From Nocardiopsis coralli (lineage in GTDB: Bacteria; Actinomycetota; Actinomycetes; Streptosporangiales; Streptosporangiaceae): DNA of 64,000 bases. The notes under the pieces are model-generated. The model had not been told where the DNA came from and ran no database searches. It saw only the letters and a program-made list of their open reading frames with translations. The stretch's first letter is position 1, and each line of letters begins with the position of its first letter. Below, piece after piece: positions 52,702 through 63,100 of the stretch. Where the stretch lies: assembly GCF_014892575.1 (NCBI RefSeq), contig NZ_JADBGI010000028.1, forward strand, positions 1 to 64,000. Reading direction: 5' to 3'. The position numbers and the translations under genes were made by a program.

Positions 52702-54465
52702 GTGGACCGCTGCGCGTTGTTCGTCGACGCGGGATACCTTCTCGCGGACGGCGCGATGGCCGTGCACGGAACCCGGAACCGGGGCTCCGTATCCTGGGAC
52801 TACGCCGGACTCGTCCAGTTCCTCAACGAGGTGGCCCGCGACCGTACCGGTCTGCCGCTGCTGCGTTGTTACTGGTACGAGGCGGTCGCCGATGAGCGGC
52901 GGTCCCAGGAACAGGACGGCATCGCGGACATCCCCGGTATCAAGTTCCGGGGAGCCAGGATCAGACCCGGGCGCCGTGAGGGCGTGGAGAGTTACGTCCA
53001 GCGCGACCTGACCACCCTCGCCAGGACCGGGGTCCTGTGCGACGCCGTACTGGTCAGCGGGGACGAGGACATGTCCTCCGTGGTCGCCGACGTCCAGGAC
53101 ATGGGTGTCCGTGTCACCGTCGTGCACATCTCCGTGGAGGGGAACTGGACCATCTCCCGAGCCCTGCGCCGGGAGTGCGACGACCTCATCGAGATCGGCG
53201 CGGGCCACCTCCGCCCGCACGTCGAGCTCCTCGACGGCGGTGCCGCGTCCCAGGAAGAGGCGGCCAAGACCACCGACGCCTTCTCCACCGGCCGCCGCGC
53301 CGCACCCGAGACCCCCCACCAGGTCGCCGGCGCCTCCGCCGGTGAGCGGGTCGACCCGGCCACGCCCTCCACAGGCGGGCTCGAGGCCATGTTCGCCGGC
53401 ACCGGCGGGACCCCTGCCCCCCAGGGCAGCGCGATGGACCAGCTGCGTGCCATGCGCCGCTCCATCGCCGAGCAGCGCGGCGGTGACCACCTCGCCGGGC
53501 CTGCCGAGGGCCGGCCCTCGGGCGGGATCGACGCCAACGGGTTCCCCTCCGGCCGGCAGATGCCGGTCGCCGGGACGGGTGCCTACCCCGGTGCCTCTCA
53601 CCCCGACGCGGGCCGCCCCCAGCAGCCCCCGCAGCACCAGGGTCCGCCTCAGCACCAGGCACCCCCACAGCAGCAGGGGCCTCCGCAGCACCAGATGCAG
53701 CAGGCTCCCCCCGGGCACCCCGCTCCGCCGGGACAGGCACCGGCCGGTGCGCAGCCCGGCTACGGCTCCACCGGCGGGCAGCCCTCGATGCAGGGCATCG
53801 ACCCCAACGGCTACGGTGCCCCCGGGCGCCCGCCCCACGGTCGTCCGATGACCGGGCCGCAGCCGCCCTATCAGCAGGGCACGGGGCCCCAGCCCTCGTT
53901 CGCCGCCGGGACCGGCCCCCAGCCGTCCTTCGCGGGTGAGGCACAGGCCGGGCACGCGCCACCGCCCAGAGACTCCCCACCGCCACCGCAGGATCCGCGG
54001 TTCGGTACCGGGGAGAACCCCGGATACGGGGGTGCGGCCGACCCAAACCCTACCTATGGGACCAGTACGGCAACTGAGGCCGCCCACGGCGGCGGGCCCA
54101 CCCCACCGCACGGGGTGAGGCCACCGACTGGTCCCGAACACGACGCCGGTTTCGGCCCGCCCGTTCACCAGGAATCCGGGTCCGCTCCGGGATATCCCCA
54201 ACACGGGAGGGCCGCCGCGCATACCGTTGAGGATGCGGTGCACGTCGCGCACGAAGAAGGAAGCGGCTTCGCGGAGTCGATCGCGCGCGAGGCGCCCGCC
54301 CTGTGGGTCGAGGCCGTCCTCGCCCGCAGGCCCCGGATGCCCTCCGACCTGGAGGCACGTCTGCTCCAGGGGTCAGCACTGCCGGTCGACCACCTGTTGC
54401 GCGACGAGGTCCGGGAAGGACTGCGTCAGGGGTTCTGGCAGGCGCTGGAGCGTGCCAGGCCCTGA
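52702..54465 (+). CDS. NYN-domain nuclease-like protein with disordered linker
   Basis: 587 residues. The N-terminal 165 residues are a NYN (PIN-like, Limkain/YacP type) nuclease domain: RCALFVDAGYLLADG holds the first acidic residue and AVLVSGDEDMSSVVADVQDM the GDED motif. About residues 170-500 are low-complexity, rich in Pro, Gln and Gly (QHQAPPQQQGPPQHQ), probably disordered. The C-terminal 75 residues (FAESIAREAPALWVEAVLAR) form a helical domain I do not recognise. NYN proteins cut RNA, often in tRNA or stress pathways. The GTG at 52702 has AGGGGG upstream. A TPR-like gene follows by 38 bp. Confidence 0.83.
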   Translation: MDRCALFVDAGYLLADGAMAVHGTRNRGSVSWDYAGLVQFLNEVARDRTGLPLLRCYWYEAVADERRSQEQDGIADIPGIKFRGARIRPGRREGVESYVQRDLTTLARTGVLCDAVLVSGDEDMSSVVADVQDMGVRVTVVHISVEGNWTISRALRRECDDLIEIGAGHLRPHVELLDGGAASQEEAAKTTDAFSTGRRAAPETPHQVAGASAGERVDPATPSTGGLEAMFAGTGGTPAPQGSAMDQLRAMRRSIAEQRGGDHLAGPAEGRPSGGIDANGFPSGRQMPVAGTGAYPGASHPDAGRPQQPPQHQGPPQHQAPPQQQGPPQHQMQQAPPGHPAPPGQAPAGAQPGYGSTGGQPSMQGIDPNGYGAPGRPPHGRPMTGPQPPYQQGTGPQPSFAAGTGPQPSFAGEAQAGHAPPPRDSPPPPQDPRFGTGENPGYGGAADPNPTYGTSTATEAAHGGGPTPPHGVRPPTGPEHDAGFGPPVHQESGSAPGYPQHGRAAAHTVEDAVHVAHEEGSGFAESIAREAPALWVEAVLARRPRMPSDLEARLLQGSALPVDHLLRDEVREGLRQGFWQALERARP

Positions 54466-54503
54466 CCCCGGTGTGTGTGGAGTGCGAGGAGGGCATGGGG
54501 GCG

Positions 54504-55043
54504 ATGCGCGTGACCCACGTGACGACGGCCGAACTCGACCGTTTGGAGTTCGACGCCGTTCGGTCCGGTGAGCACGGCAGGGTCGCCGCGCAACTGCACG
54601 ACCTGGCCAACCGCGCCGATGCCGGAAGCGAGATCACCCGCGCCGAACTCTTCGTGCGCGCCGGTGAGCAGTGGGAGATCGCCCAGGAGTACGAGCGCGC
54701 CTGCGCGGCCTACCAGCGCGCCATCGACGACGGCGGGCGCACCGTCATCGACCCGCGGGCCCTGTGCGCCGGGGCCCTCCTGCAGATGGATGAGACCGAG
54801 CGCGCCCACGCCCACCTGCAGCGACTGGAGAAGGACGTCCTCGACGGTCTGCCCACCTACCTGCACATCGCCGAGGTGCTGTACGCCCACGGCGACCTCG
54901 AGGGCGCCGAGTGGTGGGCCACATCCGGCGCGCGCAGCCGCCACCGCGGCGGGGACGACCTGTTCGAGGAACTGCTGCGCATCAGGTTCCGGATCCGTTC
55001 CGATCTGGGGCTGGACGAGGACGATCTCGACCGCTCGATCTGA
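54504..55043 (+). CDS. TPR-like helical protein
   Basis: 179 residues, fully alpha-helical by composition, with TPR-like units (AELFVRAGEQWEIAQEYERA; GDLEGAEWWATSGARSRHRG). It has no signal peptide or catalytic motif and may be a partner of the NYN protein just upstream. I chose the ATG at 54504, about 10 nt after AGGAGGG; ATG at 54495 is too close and a GTG upstream is possible. It is followed by 206 bp without a gene and then the cobalamin riboswitch. Confidence 0.72.
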   Translation: MRVTHVTTAELDRLEFDAVRSGEHGRVAAQLHDLANRADAGSEITRAELFVRAGEQWEIAQEYERACAAYQRAIDDGGRTVIDPRALCAGALLQMDETERAHAHLQRLEKDVLDGLPTYLHIAEVLYAHGDLEGAEWWATSGARSRHRGGDDLFEELLRIRFRIRSDLGLDEDDLDRSI

Positions 55044-55287
55044 GTGCCGCGGCCGCTCGTTGCGCGGCCGGACCCGGACACCGTGCTCTCCCGGCCGCCG
55101 CACGCCGGTGCGGGTGCGCCGATCGGGTGCGCCCGGTCTGATTGAATGGGGCGCCCTTCCCCGCAGGCCTGCGCCCCTGTTTCCCCTTGCCCGGAACCCG
55201 GTGTGTGAGATGTGCCGGGCGGATCGGTGACACGCGATCATCTTGCGGTGTTTCAAGCTCCCCTCCCCCAGATGTAGTATCTGACCC

Positions 55288-55456
55288 GCCGATGGTTCAC
55301 CCCGAGTGGGTGAGGCAAGAGGGAACCCGGTGAGAGTCCGGGACTGCCCCGCAGCGGTGAACGGGAACGAAGGCCGTCATAGGCACTGGGTCCGCACGGA
55401 CCCGGGAAGCGACGGTTGTGTAGGACGCCCGTGAGTCCGAAGACCTGCCACCGGTG
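55288..55456 (+). ncRNA. Cobalamin (B12) riboswitch
   Basis: The leader holds the conserved blocks: GATGGTTCACCCC at the 5' side, GGGAACCCGGTGAGAGTCCG, GGACTGCCCCGCAGCGGTGA, a GGGTCCGCACGGACCC hairpin and, near the 3' end, GAGTCCGAAGACCTGCC (B12 box). About 166 nt of further leader separate it from nrdA. A TAGTAT element at 55275-55280 may be the -10 box. In streptomycetes a B12 riboswitch represses the class I nrdAB operon so that the B12-dependent class II enzyme is used instead (established); the same logic probably applies here. Confidence 0.95.
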
Positions 55457-55622
55457 CACGCGTTCGACGCGTGCGACGCTGGGGGCTTCGAGGGCGAGCT
55501 CACCGCGACCACACCGGTCCCCACGACCGCTGCGCCCCGGGCGCACGAGGTCCCGCCGGTGTGTGCGCGCTTTCTCCTCGTCGGTCCCCGCAGGGACACC
55601 GATACGAGGTTGGAGCCGCTCT

Positions 55623-58172
55623 ATGACCCTTGACGTCCAGGCCGCGCCCGAGGCCGCCGGGACCGCCGCGCCCCCCGCGGCCGTCGACCGGATCGAGAGC
55701 GTCGTGGCCGAGGCCTGTGCGCGGTTGGCGGGGGCCTCCGCCGACCGGGTGCTCGCCGAGGCCCGCCGCGGCTTCTTCCCGGGCATCTCCGACGACGAGG
55801 TCGAGCTCGCGCTGGTCATGGCGGCCCGCAGCTTCGTCGAGGCCGACCCCGACTACTCCTTCGTCGCGGCACGCCTGCTGCTGGACAAGCTCCGCCGCGA
55901 GGCCCTGACCCATGTCGCCGGCGCCCCCGACGCCGCCGGCCAGAGCGAGATGGCCGTGCGGTACCAGGGTTACCTCGCCGCGTACGTGCGCAAGGGCATC
56001 GCGCTGGGCCAGCTCGACCCGGAGCTCGCCCGTTTCGACCTCGACCGCCTCGGCGCCGCCCTGCACGCCGACCGCGACGAGCAGTTCACCTTCCTCGGCC
56101 TGCAGACCCTGTACGACCGGTACTTCCTGCACGACGACGGTGTGCGCTACGAGCTCCCGCAGGCCTTCTTCATGCGGGTCGCGATGGGGCTGGCCCTCAA
56201 CGAGGACGACCGCGACGCGCGTGCGATCGAGTTCTACGAGCTGCTGTCCTCGTTCGATTTCATGGCCTCCACCCCGACCCTGTTCAACTCCGGGACCTCG
56301 CGCGCCCAGCTGTCGTCGTGCTTCCTCACCACGGTCGGCGACGACCTGGGCGACATCTTCCACGGCATCAGCAACAACGCGAAGCTGTCGAAGTACTCGG
56401 GCGGGCTCGGCAACGACTGGACCCCGGTGCGCGGCCTCGGTTCGCACATCCGCGGCACCAACGGCAAGAGCCAGGGTGTGGTGCCCTTCCTCAAGATCGC
56501 CAACGACACCGCCGTCGCCGTCAACCAGGGCGGCAAGCGCAAGGGTGCGGTGTGCGCGTACCTGGAGACGTGGCACATCGACGTCGAGGAGTTCCTCGAC
56601 CTGCGCAAGAACACCGGTGACGACCGGCGCCGCACGCACGACATGAACACCGCGAACTGGGTTCCGGACCTGTTCATGCGCCGTGTCGAGGAGGGCGGCG
56701 AGTGGACCCTGTTCTCCCCGGACGAGGTCCCCGAGCTGCACGACACCTACGGCCCCGCCTTCACCGAGGCCTACGAGCGCTACGAGGCCGAGGCCGACGC
56801 CGGGCGGCTCCGCGTCTTCAAGCGGGTGCCGGCCGTGGACCTGTGGCGGCGCATGCTCACCATGCTGTTCGAGACCGGCCACCCGTGGATCACGTTCAAG
56901 GACCCCTCGAACCTGCGCTCGCCCCAGCAGCACGCGGGCGTGGTGCACTCCTCCAACCTGTGCACCGAGATCACGCTGAACACCAGCGCCGACGAGGTCG
57001 CGGTCTGCAACCTGGGCTCGGTCAACCTCGCCCAGCACGTGGGCCCCGACGGCATCGACCGCGAGCGCCTGCGCCGGACCGTGCGCACCGCCGTGCGGAT
57101 GCTCGACAACGTCATCGACGTGAACTTCTACACGATCCCCGAGGCCGAGCGCGCGAACATGCGCCACCGCCCGGTCGGGCTGGGGCTCATGGGGTTCCAG
57201 GACGCGCTGTTCCGCCTGCGCCTGCCGTTCTCCTCCGAGGGCGCCGTGGACTTCGCCGACGAGAGCATGGAGCTCATCAGCTACCACGCGATCGAGGCCT
57301 CCTCCGAGCTGGCCGGTGAGCGCGGCTCCTACGAGAGCTTCGACGGGTCGCTGTGGAGCAAGGGTGTGCTGCCCATCGACTCCCTGGAACTGCTGGACGA
57401 GGCGCGCGGCGGCGCCCTCGAGGTCGACCGCGGCACGACCCTGGACTGGGACACGCTGCGCGAGCAGGTGCGCGAGCGCGGCATGCGCAACTCCAACGTC
57501 ATGGCGATCGCCCCGACCGCGACCATCGCCAACATCACCGGCGTCAGCCAGTCGATCGAGCCCGTCTACCGGAACCTGTTCGTGAAGTCGAACATGTCCG
57601 GCGACTTCACGGTCGTCAACGAGTACCTGGTGCGCGACCTGCGCGACCGCGGCCTCTGGGACGAGGAGATGGTCTCCGCGCTGAAGCTGCACGACGGCAG
57701 CCTCGGCGAGATCGACCGTGTGCCCGAGGACCTCAAGGCCCTGTACGCGACCGCCTTCGAGGTCGACCCGACCTGGATGGTGGACGCCGCCGCCCGCCGC
57801 CAGAAGTGGATCGACCAGGCCCAGTCGCTGAACCTGTACATGGCCGGTCCGAGCGGCCGCAAGCTCGACAACCTGTACCGCCGTGCCTGGCGTTCGGGGC
57901 TCAAGACCACGTACTACCTGCGTTCGCAGAGCGCCACCCACGTGGAGAAGAGCACCATCAAGGGCACCGACGGCCGCCTCAACGCGGTCTCGGCCACCCC
58001 CGAGCCCGCCGCTGCACCCGCGGCCGCGCCGTCGCCGGGCCCGTCCCCTGCGCCCTCCCCGTCCCCGAGCCCGTCGCCGCGGCCCGCCCCGGCTCCGGCC
58101 GAGGACGAGTTCGACGTCGACGAGGACCAGGCCTGCGCGATCGACGACCCCGAGTGCGAGGCCTGCCAGTGA
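55623..58172 (+). CDS. nrdA: Class I ribonucleotide reductase large subunit NrdA
   Basis: 849 residues, reduces ribonucleotides to deoxyribonucleotides with NrdB. The active-site cysteines are seen as C233 (SSCFLTT), C447 (NLCTEITLN) and C462 ([13 protein letters not shown]). Further hallmarks are [19 protein letters not shown] and [19 protein letters not shown]. The C-terminal redox tail is ECEACQ after a Pro/Ser-rich linker. No N-terminal ATP-cone is seen: only about 50 variable residues precede the conserved [17 protein letters not shown]. This shortened N terminus recalls streptomycete NrdA, so activity control by dATP may be absent. GGTTGGAG precedes the ATG. B12-riboswitch control is expected. 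Confidence 0.95.
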   Translation: MTLDVQAAPEAAGTAAPPAAVDRIESVVAEACARLAGASADRVLAEARRGFFPGISDDEVELALVMAARSFVEADPDYSFVAARLLLDKLRREALTHVAGAPDAAGQSEMAVRYQGYLAAYVRKGIALGQLDPELARFDLDRLGAALHADRDEQFTFLGLQTLYDRYFLHDDGVRYELPQAFFMRVAMGLALNEDDRDARAIEFYELLSSFDFMASTPTLFNSGTSRAQLSSCFLTTVGDDLGDIFHGISNNAKLSKYSGGLGNDWTPVRGLGSHIRGTNGKSQGVVPFLKIANDTAVAVNQGGKRKGAVCAYLETWHIDVEEFLDLRKNTGDDRRRTHDMNTANWVPDLFMRRVEEGGEWTLFSPDEVPELHDTYGPAFTEAYERYEAEADAGRLRVFKRVPAVDLWRRMLTMLFETGHPWITFKDPSNLRSPQQHAGVVHSSNLCTEITLNTSADEVAVCNLGSVNLAQHVGPDGIDRERLRRTVRTAVRMLDNVIDVNFYTIPEAERANMRHRPVGLGLMGFQDALFRLRLPFSSEGAVDFADESMELISYHAIEASSELAGERGSYESFDGSLWSKGVLPIDSLELLDEARGGALEVDRGTTLDWDTLREQVRERGMRNSNVMAIAPTATIANITGVSQSIEPVYRNLFVKSNMSGDFTVVNEYLVRDLRDRGLWDEEMVSALKLHDGSLGEIDRVPEDLKALYATAFEVDPTWMVDAAARRQKWIDQAQSLNLYMAGPSGRKLDNLYRRAWRSGLKTTYYLRSQSATHVEKSTIKGTDGRLNAVSATPEPAAAPAAAPSPGPSPAPSPSPSPSPRPAPAPAEDEFDVDEDQACAIDDPECEACQ

Positions 58173-58230
58173 CGGCCGGTCCGTCGCACGCGAGCCCGCA
58201 GACCCCACGCAAGGATCGGAACACCACCTC

Positions 58231-59307
58231 ATGAGTACAACGAACACGGTCGACGCCGGCACCGGCCTCGGTGAGATCGAGAGCGGCGCCGAGCGCGTCG
58301 ACGTCGGCGACAAGGCGATGATCAATGCCCGCGCGGACGTCAACCAGCTCCTCCCGCTCAAGTACACGTGGGCGTGGGACAAGTACCTGGCCGGGTGCAA
58401 CAACCACTGGATGCCGACCGAGGTCGCCATGCAGGCCGACATCGCGCTGTGGCGGTCCGCGGACGGGCTCACCGAGGACGAGCGCCTCATGCTCAAGCGC
58501 AACCTGGGTTTCTTCGCCACCGCGGAGTCCCTGGTCGCCAACAACATCGTCCTCGCGGTCTACCGGCAGCTCACCAACCCCGAGTGCCGCCAGTACCTGC
58601 TGCGGCAGGCGTTCGAGGAGGCCGTGCACACGCACACCTTCCAGTACATCTGCGAGAGCCTCGGCCTGGACGAGGGCGAGCTCTTCAACATGTACCGCGA
58701 GGTCCCCTCGATCACGGCCAAGGACTCCTGGGCGCTGAAGTACACGCAGAACCTGGAGGACCCCGAGTTCTCCACGGGCACGCCCGAGGCCGACCAGGCG
58801 TTCCTGCGCGACCTCATCGCGTTCTACGTGATCTTCGAGGGCATGTGGTTCTACACCGGGTTCGCGCAGATCCTGTCGCTGGGCCGCCGCAACAAGATGG
58901 TGGGCATCGCCGAGCAGTACCAGTACATCCTGCGCGACGAGTCGATCCACCTGAACTTCGGCATCGACGTGATCAACCAGATCAAGATCGAGAACCCGCA
59001 CCTGTGGGGCGAGGAGTTCCAGGCCGAGGTCCGCCAGATGCTGATCGAGGCCTGCGAGCTGGAGATCGCCTACGGCCGCGAGACCATGCCGCGCGGCATC
59101 CTCGGGCTCAACTCCGAGCTGTGCGAGACCTACATGCGCTTCATCACCGACCGCCGGGCCGAGCAGATCGGCCTGGCCCCGATCTTCGGGCAGACGGAGA
59201 ACCCGTTCCCGTGGATGTCGGAGGTCATGGACCTGCAGAAGGAGAAGAACTTCTTCGAGACCCGCGTGATCGAGTACCAGACCGGTGGCGGCCTGGACTG
59301 GGACTAG
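58231..59307 (+). CDS. nrdB: Ribonucleotide reductase small subunit NrdB, class Ic signature
   Basis: 358 residues, carries the dimetal cofactor for NrdA. Likely ligands are E99 ([12 protein letters not shown]), E130 and H133 ([13 protein letters not shown]), E203 (IFEGMWF), E237 and H240 ([10 protein letters not shown]). The residue at the class Ia radical-Tyr position is F137, with Y139 two further on, and the first ligand is Glu rather than Asp. Both are known marks of class Ic (Chlamydia-type, Mn/Fe) R2 proteins. It follows nrdA by 58 bp. No nrdS-like regulator gene follows it, unlike streptomycete nrdABS operons. Confidence 0.94.
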   Translation: MSTTNTVDAGTGLGEIESGAERVDVGDKAMINARADVNQLLPLKYTWAWDKYLAGCNNHWMPTEVAMQADIALWRSADGLTEDERLMLKRNLGFFATAESLVANNIVLAVYRQLTNPECRQYLLRQAFEEAVHTHTFQYICESLGLDEGELFNMYREVPSITAKDSWALKYTQNLEDPEFSTGTPEADQAFLRDLIAFYVIFEGMWFYTGFAQILSLGRRNKMVGIAEQYQYILRDESIHLNFGIDVINQIKIENPHLWGEEFQAEVRQMLIEACELEIAYGRETMPRGILGLNSELCETYMRFITDRRAEQIGLAPIFGQTENPFPWMSEVMDLQKEKNFFETRVIEYQTGGGLDWD

Positions 59308-59338
59308 GTCACGCGAGGGAGCCTGCGTAGGGCTTCGA

Positions 59339-59384
59339 GGGGCGTCGAGGACCGGTTCTCCCCGGAACGGTCCCCGGCGCCCCT
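59339..59384 (+). terminator. Terminator after nrdB
   Basis: An imperfect stem (GGGGCG...GGACCGGTTC with GGAACGGTCC...CGCCCC) begins 31 nt after the stop and is followed by TTCGTCG. It lies between the convergent nrdB and TCAD1 genes. Confidence 0.6.
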
Positions 59385-59415
59385 TCGTCGTGTCCGGGGT
59401 CGGGCCGGGGCGGGC

Positions 59416-59742
59416 TCAGCTCCCCGACCAGGTGAGGGTGACCTTGAAGGTCGCCTCGCCGTTGCCCTTGATGATCACGGCGTCGGCCTCGGCGCTCACG
59501 CTGAGCCCGAACTCCACCTCCGCTCCGGAGGGCCCGCCGGGGATCTCGGAGAAGCCGTTGATCTGCTCGGAAACGGCCTCGGCGACCTTGCGAATTCGTA
59601 GGAGGACGTCGTCGAGGTGCTTTTGCCCGGTGGCGTCACCGGGCTGTTTTCCCACGTTGTGCGCCCCTTGCCTGCGCGGTTGTGCGGGTTCGATCTTGAC
59701 GGTGGTTCCGTCGTCGGTGACGAAGTCGATCGCATTGTTCAC
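59416..59742 (-). CDS. TCAD1 (trypsin-co-occurring domain) protein
   Basis: 108 residues. The end VEFGLSVSAEADAVIIKGN plus the closing ATFKVTLTWS fits the CU044_2847/TCAD1 family, small domains found with trypsin-like proteases or STAND ATPases in actinobacterial conflict-type loci. No protease is encoded in the window. The start is a GTG with AGAGGTG upstream. It is divergent from the DUF397 gene and runs the same way as the NB-ARC gene. Confidence 0.72.
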   Translation of the reverse strand: MNNAIDFVTDDGTTVKIEPAQPRRQGAHNVGKQPGDATGQKHLDDVLLRIRKVAEAVSEQINGFSEIPGGPSGAEVEFGLSVSAEADAVIIKGNGEATFKVTLTWSGS

Positions 59743-59769
59743 CGGAGCACCTCTGGTGTGGTTTTATCG

Positions 59770-59789
59770 CGGACTTCCGTAATTGTCCG
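59770..59789. promoter_or_regulatory. Dyad in TCAD1/DUF397 divergent gap
   Basis: CGGAC (59770-59774) and GTCCG (59785-59789) form a perfect 5-bp inverted repeat across 10 nt in the 106-bp gap. A TAAAAT box (59799-59804) could be a -10 element for the DUF397 gene. Functional evidence is absent. Confidence 0.3.
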
Positions 59790-59848
59790 GTTGGAACGTA
59801 AAATGGTGGGATGTGCCGTCAAGCGTCGGTCGTCGCTCAGAGGAGAAC

Positions 59849-60145
59849 GTGGGTCAACTGGACATGGCAACGCTGGAGGGCGAGACGTTGAACTGGGCCG
59901 ACGGACGCCGGGCGGACACCTGGCGCAAGTCCCGCCGCTCGAACGACCAGGGTGCGTGCTGCGAGGCACGCCTCGGTCGCGGTACGACATACGTCCGGGA
60001 CTCCCAGCATCCCGCCGGTACGGAGCTGGGGTTCCCGGTCGGGGAGTGGGCCCGGCTGCTGGCGGCCGTGCCCCTCCCGGGTCACCAGGAGATCGGTAGG
60101 AAGTCCGCGTCGAGCCGGACGACCCCGTCCATGCCCCGCACGTAG
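59849..60145 (+). CDS. DUF397 domain protein
   Basis: 98 residues. The DUF397 pattern is clear: TWRKSRRSNDQGACCEARLG then TTYVRDSQHPAGTELGFPVG and the closing EWARLLAAV. DUF397 proteins in actinomycetes usually sit beside an XRE-type regulator (as in the WhiJ/BldB-type pairs) and act with it as a control module. No such regulator is adjacent. The GTG at 59849 is supported by AGAGGAGAAC. The 3' end overlaps the NB-ARC gene on the other strand by 64 bp, and the last 23 residues are not DUF397-like. Confidence 0.85.
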   Translation: MGQLDMATLEGETLNWADGRRADTWRKSRRSNDQGACCEARLGRGTTYVRDSQHPAGTELGFPVGEWARLLAAVPLPGHQEIGRKSASSRTTPSMPRT

Positions 60146-63100
60146 CGGTGGTCGGGGCCGTACCCGGCCACGAACTCGCTCCGCAGCTGCGCCCACTCCT
60201 CCCCGACGTCCGCGCCGAGGGCGCGGCGACTGATGAGCTTGTTGCGCCGGGCGATGAGGGTGAACAGGTGGTCGGGGCCCAGGCCGGCCTCGCAGGTGTC
60301 CAGGGCCTTGGTGTCCTGCTCCAGGGCCTCCTGGAGCCGGCCCAGGGCGTACAGGTCGTTGCCCAGGTTGATCTCCACGGGCGCCAGCGGCCCCGGTTCC
60401 GACGGGAGCAACCGGGCGAGGTTGTCCAGGGCGATCCGGTCCAGCTCCAGCGCATCGTCGAACCGACCGACCCCGCGCAGCACGATCGCGGCGTTGACCC
60501 GGGTGATCCACGGGGCGAAGTGGTGCTGCGCGTAGTGGTTGTCCACGGTGTGCAGGAGCCGCTCGGCGAGCAGCTCGGCCCGCTCGTGGTTCTTGGTGAA
60601 GGCCAGGCTCACCGCGTGGATGTTGTAGACGAACACCTCGGTGCGGTTGCGCAGCTGGTCGCGCAGGTAGTGTGCGTCGGCGACCCCCTGGGAGAGTTCC
60701 AGCGCCAGCTCGTGGTTGCCCATCCGCCGGGTCAGGAGCGACTGGAACAGGGGGATGTCCACCGCGTGCGAGCTGTCCGCGGCCTCCTCCGATTCGAAGC
60801 GGTGCAGGCAGTCCTCCAGCATCGTGGCCGCCTCGTCCATCCGGCCCAGGCCCAGCAGATCGATGGCCAGGGCCTGCTGTGAACGCAGGGTCGGGATGCC
60901 GTTGGCACCGAACATGTGGCGGCGCCGGCGCACGTTGGCCTCGTCGATCTCCAGGGCCTCGGCGAACCGGAAGAGCACGCGCTGTGCCACGGCGACGTCG
61001 TGTGCGGCCACCAGGGCGTTCTCGTCCTCCTCGGTGTAGAGCTCGACCACCCGCTCGCGGATGGCGTGGAACTCCTCCATCGCGTGCTCGAACTCGCCCA
61101 GGTGGCCCATGGCGATGGCGCGGGCGCGGCGGGCGCTCAGGACCTCGTCGCTGTCCTCGCCGTCGAGCTCCCGGCGCTCGGAGAAGATCCGGTCGGCCTC
61201 CTCCAGGGCGAGGGAGTACTCCCCCTGCAGGCGCAGGGTGGTGTTGCGCAGCAGTTCCATCTCGAAGCGCTGTGCCGGGTCGTCGTACCAGGAGCTGATC
61301 GCCGAGTCGATCAGCCTCTGGCCCATGATCGGGTTGTTGGTCTCCAACAGGTACACCGAGATGTTGCGCACCAGGTTGCGGACCTGCACGTCACGGCTGC
61401 GCCAGGCCTGCGATTCGACGGCGTGGGCGTAGTAGATCTGGTACTCGGGCCAGTTCTGCGGGTTCTCCGGGCCCAGCGGGTCGCTCTGGGCGAGCAGCCG
61501 GTGGGCGAGGTCGCGCAGGCGCACGCGCTCGTCCTCGGCCAGCTTGTTCCGCACGACCGCCTGGAAGCTCCCGTGGAACTGGAAGGTGTAGTTGCGGCGG
61601 TCGAGGTCGACGAGGCTGTGGCGGCTCATGTACCGCAGCACCTTGTTCAGGGTCCGGTCGTCGCCGAGGATCTGCGACAGTGCCCGGTTGTCGCTGATCC
61701 CGCGGGCGCGGTGGAACAGCGTGCGCTTGAGCGGGCGCGGCGCGAAGAACGAGCACAGCTGGATGAACTCCCGCACGAGCTGCTTGAGCTCCCGGTCGCG
61801 TTCGTTGCCGCGGCTCAGGTTCTCCAACTGCACGTTCCAGGCGGCGGCGAGGGGCTTGCCGCCGTGCATGCCCTCACCGAACTCGCTCACCTCGTCCACG
61901 AGCGCGTCGAAACCGTGCTCGAGCTGCTCGAGGAACTCCTCCGGGCTGATGAGGGAGTCGCGCAGGTAGGCGCCCATCTGTGCCAGGGCCAGGGGGAAGT
62001 ACTCGAGCTTCTCGGCGATGCGCAGGGTGAGGACGTCGTCCTCCAGGCCCTGGGGGCAGACCCGGCGCAGCAGCGTGGCGCTCTCCTCCGGGGTGAGCGC
62101 CAGCACGGTCTGGCCGTCGCTGTGGCCCTCGTTCGTCCAGCTCTGCTCCCTGGAGGTGATGAGGATGTCGCCGCCGCGCCCGGTGGGCAGCCCCTGTTGG
62201 CGCAGGAGTTTGAGGTCCTCGACGTCGTCGAAGATCAGGAGCCAGTAGCCGACGTCGTCCCGGAACTGCAGGGCCTCGTGGACCCGCTCGACGGTGCGCT
62301 CGTAGTTGCCGAGGTCGCCCGGTATGCCGAGGAAGCGCGCCAGGTTCAGGTAGGCCTGCTGCACGTCGGCGTCGTTGTTGGCGGAGAACCACCAGATGAG
62401 GTCGTACTCGTCGCGGTGCTGGTGGGCGTACTGGATCGCGATCTGGGTCTTGCCGATACCGCCGCCGCCGGTGAGCAGGTAGAGCCCGTTGTAGACCTCG
62501 GGGGAGTCGAACGAGGACCGGATGTGCTCCAGGTATCCGGTGCGGCCGGTGAAGTGCCGGTTGTGCTGAGGGAGGCCGCGCAGTTGGGCGGAGCTGCGGC
62601 GGCGCCTGCGGCTGAAGCCTCCGGTCCGGCTGATGGGCTCCGAGCCGGCGGACTCCGTGTCGAGGGGGTCGGTGGTGCTCACGTCGGGGGTCTGCTCCTC
62701 TCGGGGGGACGGTGGTCCCTCGGGCTGTGGTTCGCGTGCTGCGCCGGGCGGGGCGGCACGGGGCATGGGCGGGTCGATCCCGAGGGCGTCCTCGATCCGG
62801 GTGGCGAAACGGCGGTACTCGCCGGGCATCTGGCGAAGTGCGGGCAGGACCGCCCGGGCCAGGCCCTCCTCGCGCTCGGGTAGGTCGATCCTGGGGGGCG
62901 CACCGGTCTCCAGGCGCGACAGCCACTCGTAGACCTGCGCGGCCTCCTCGAACTCGACGCCGAGGGCGAAGAAGACCGACCGCATCGTGCTGAGGTCGCC
63001 GAGCCGGCCGAGGAGCTGTTGGCGCAGCCCCGGCAGGAACTCCAGGGCCGCGGCGGCGGGGTCGTGCAGGTCGCCGGCGGGGCGCGTTGGGTCCAGGAGA

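Noticed and set aside
55531-55545. TGCGCCC/GGGCGCA dyad as the riboswitch terminator
   Set aside because: Only one base separates the arms and no U tract follows; control at the ribosome site or by another structure is as likely.
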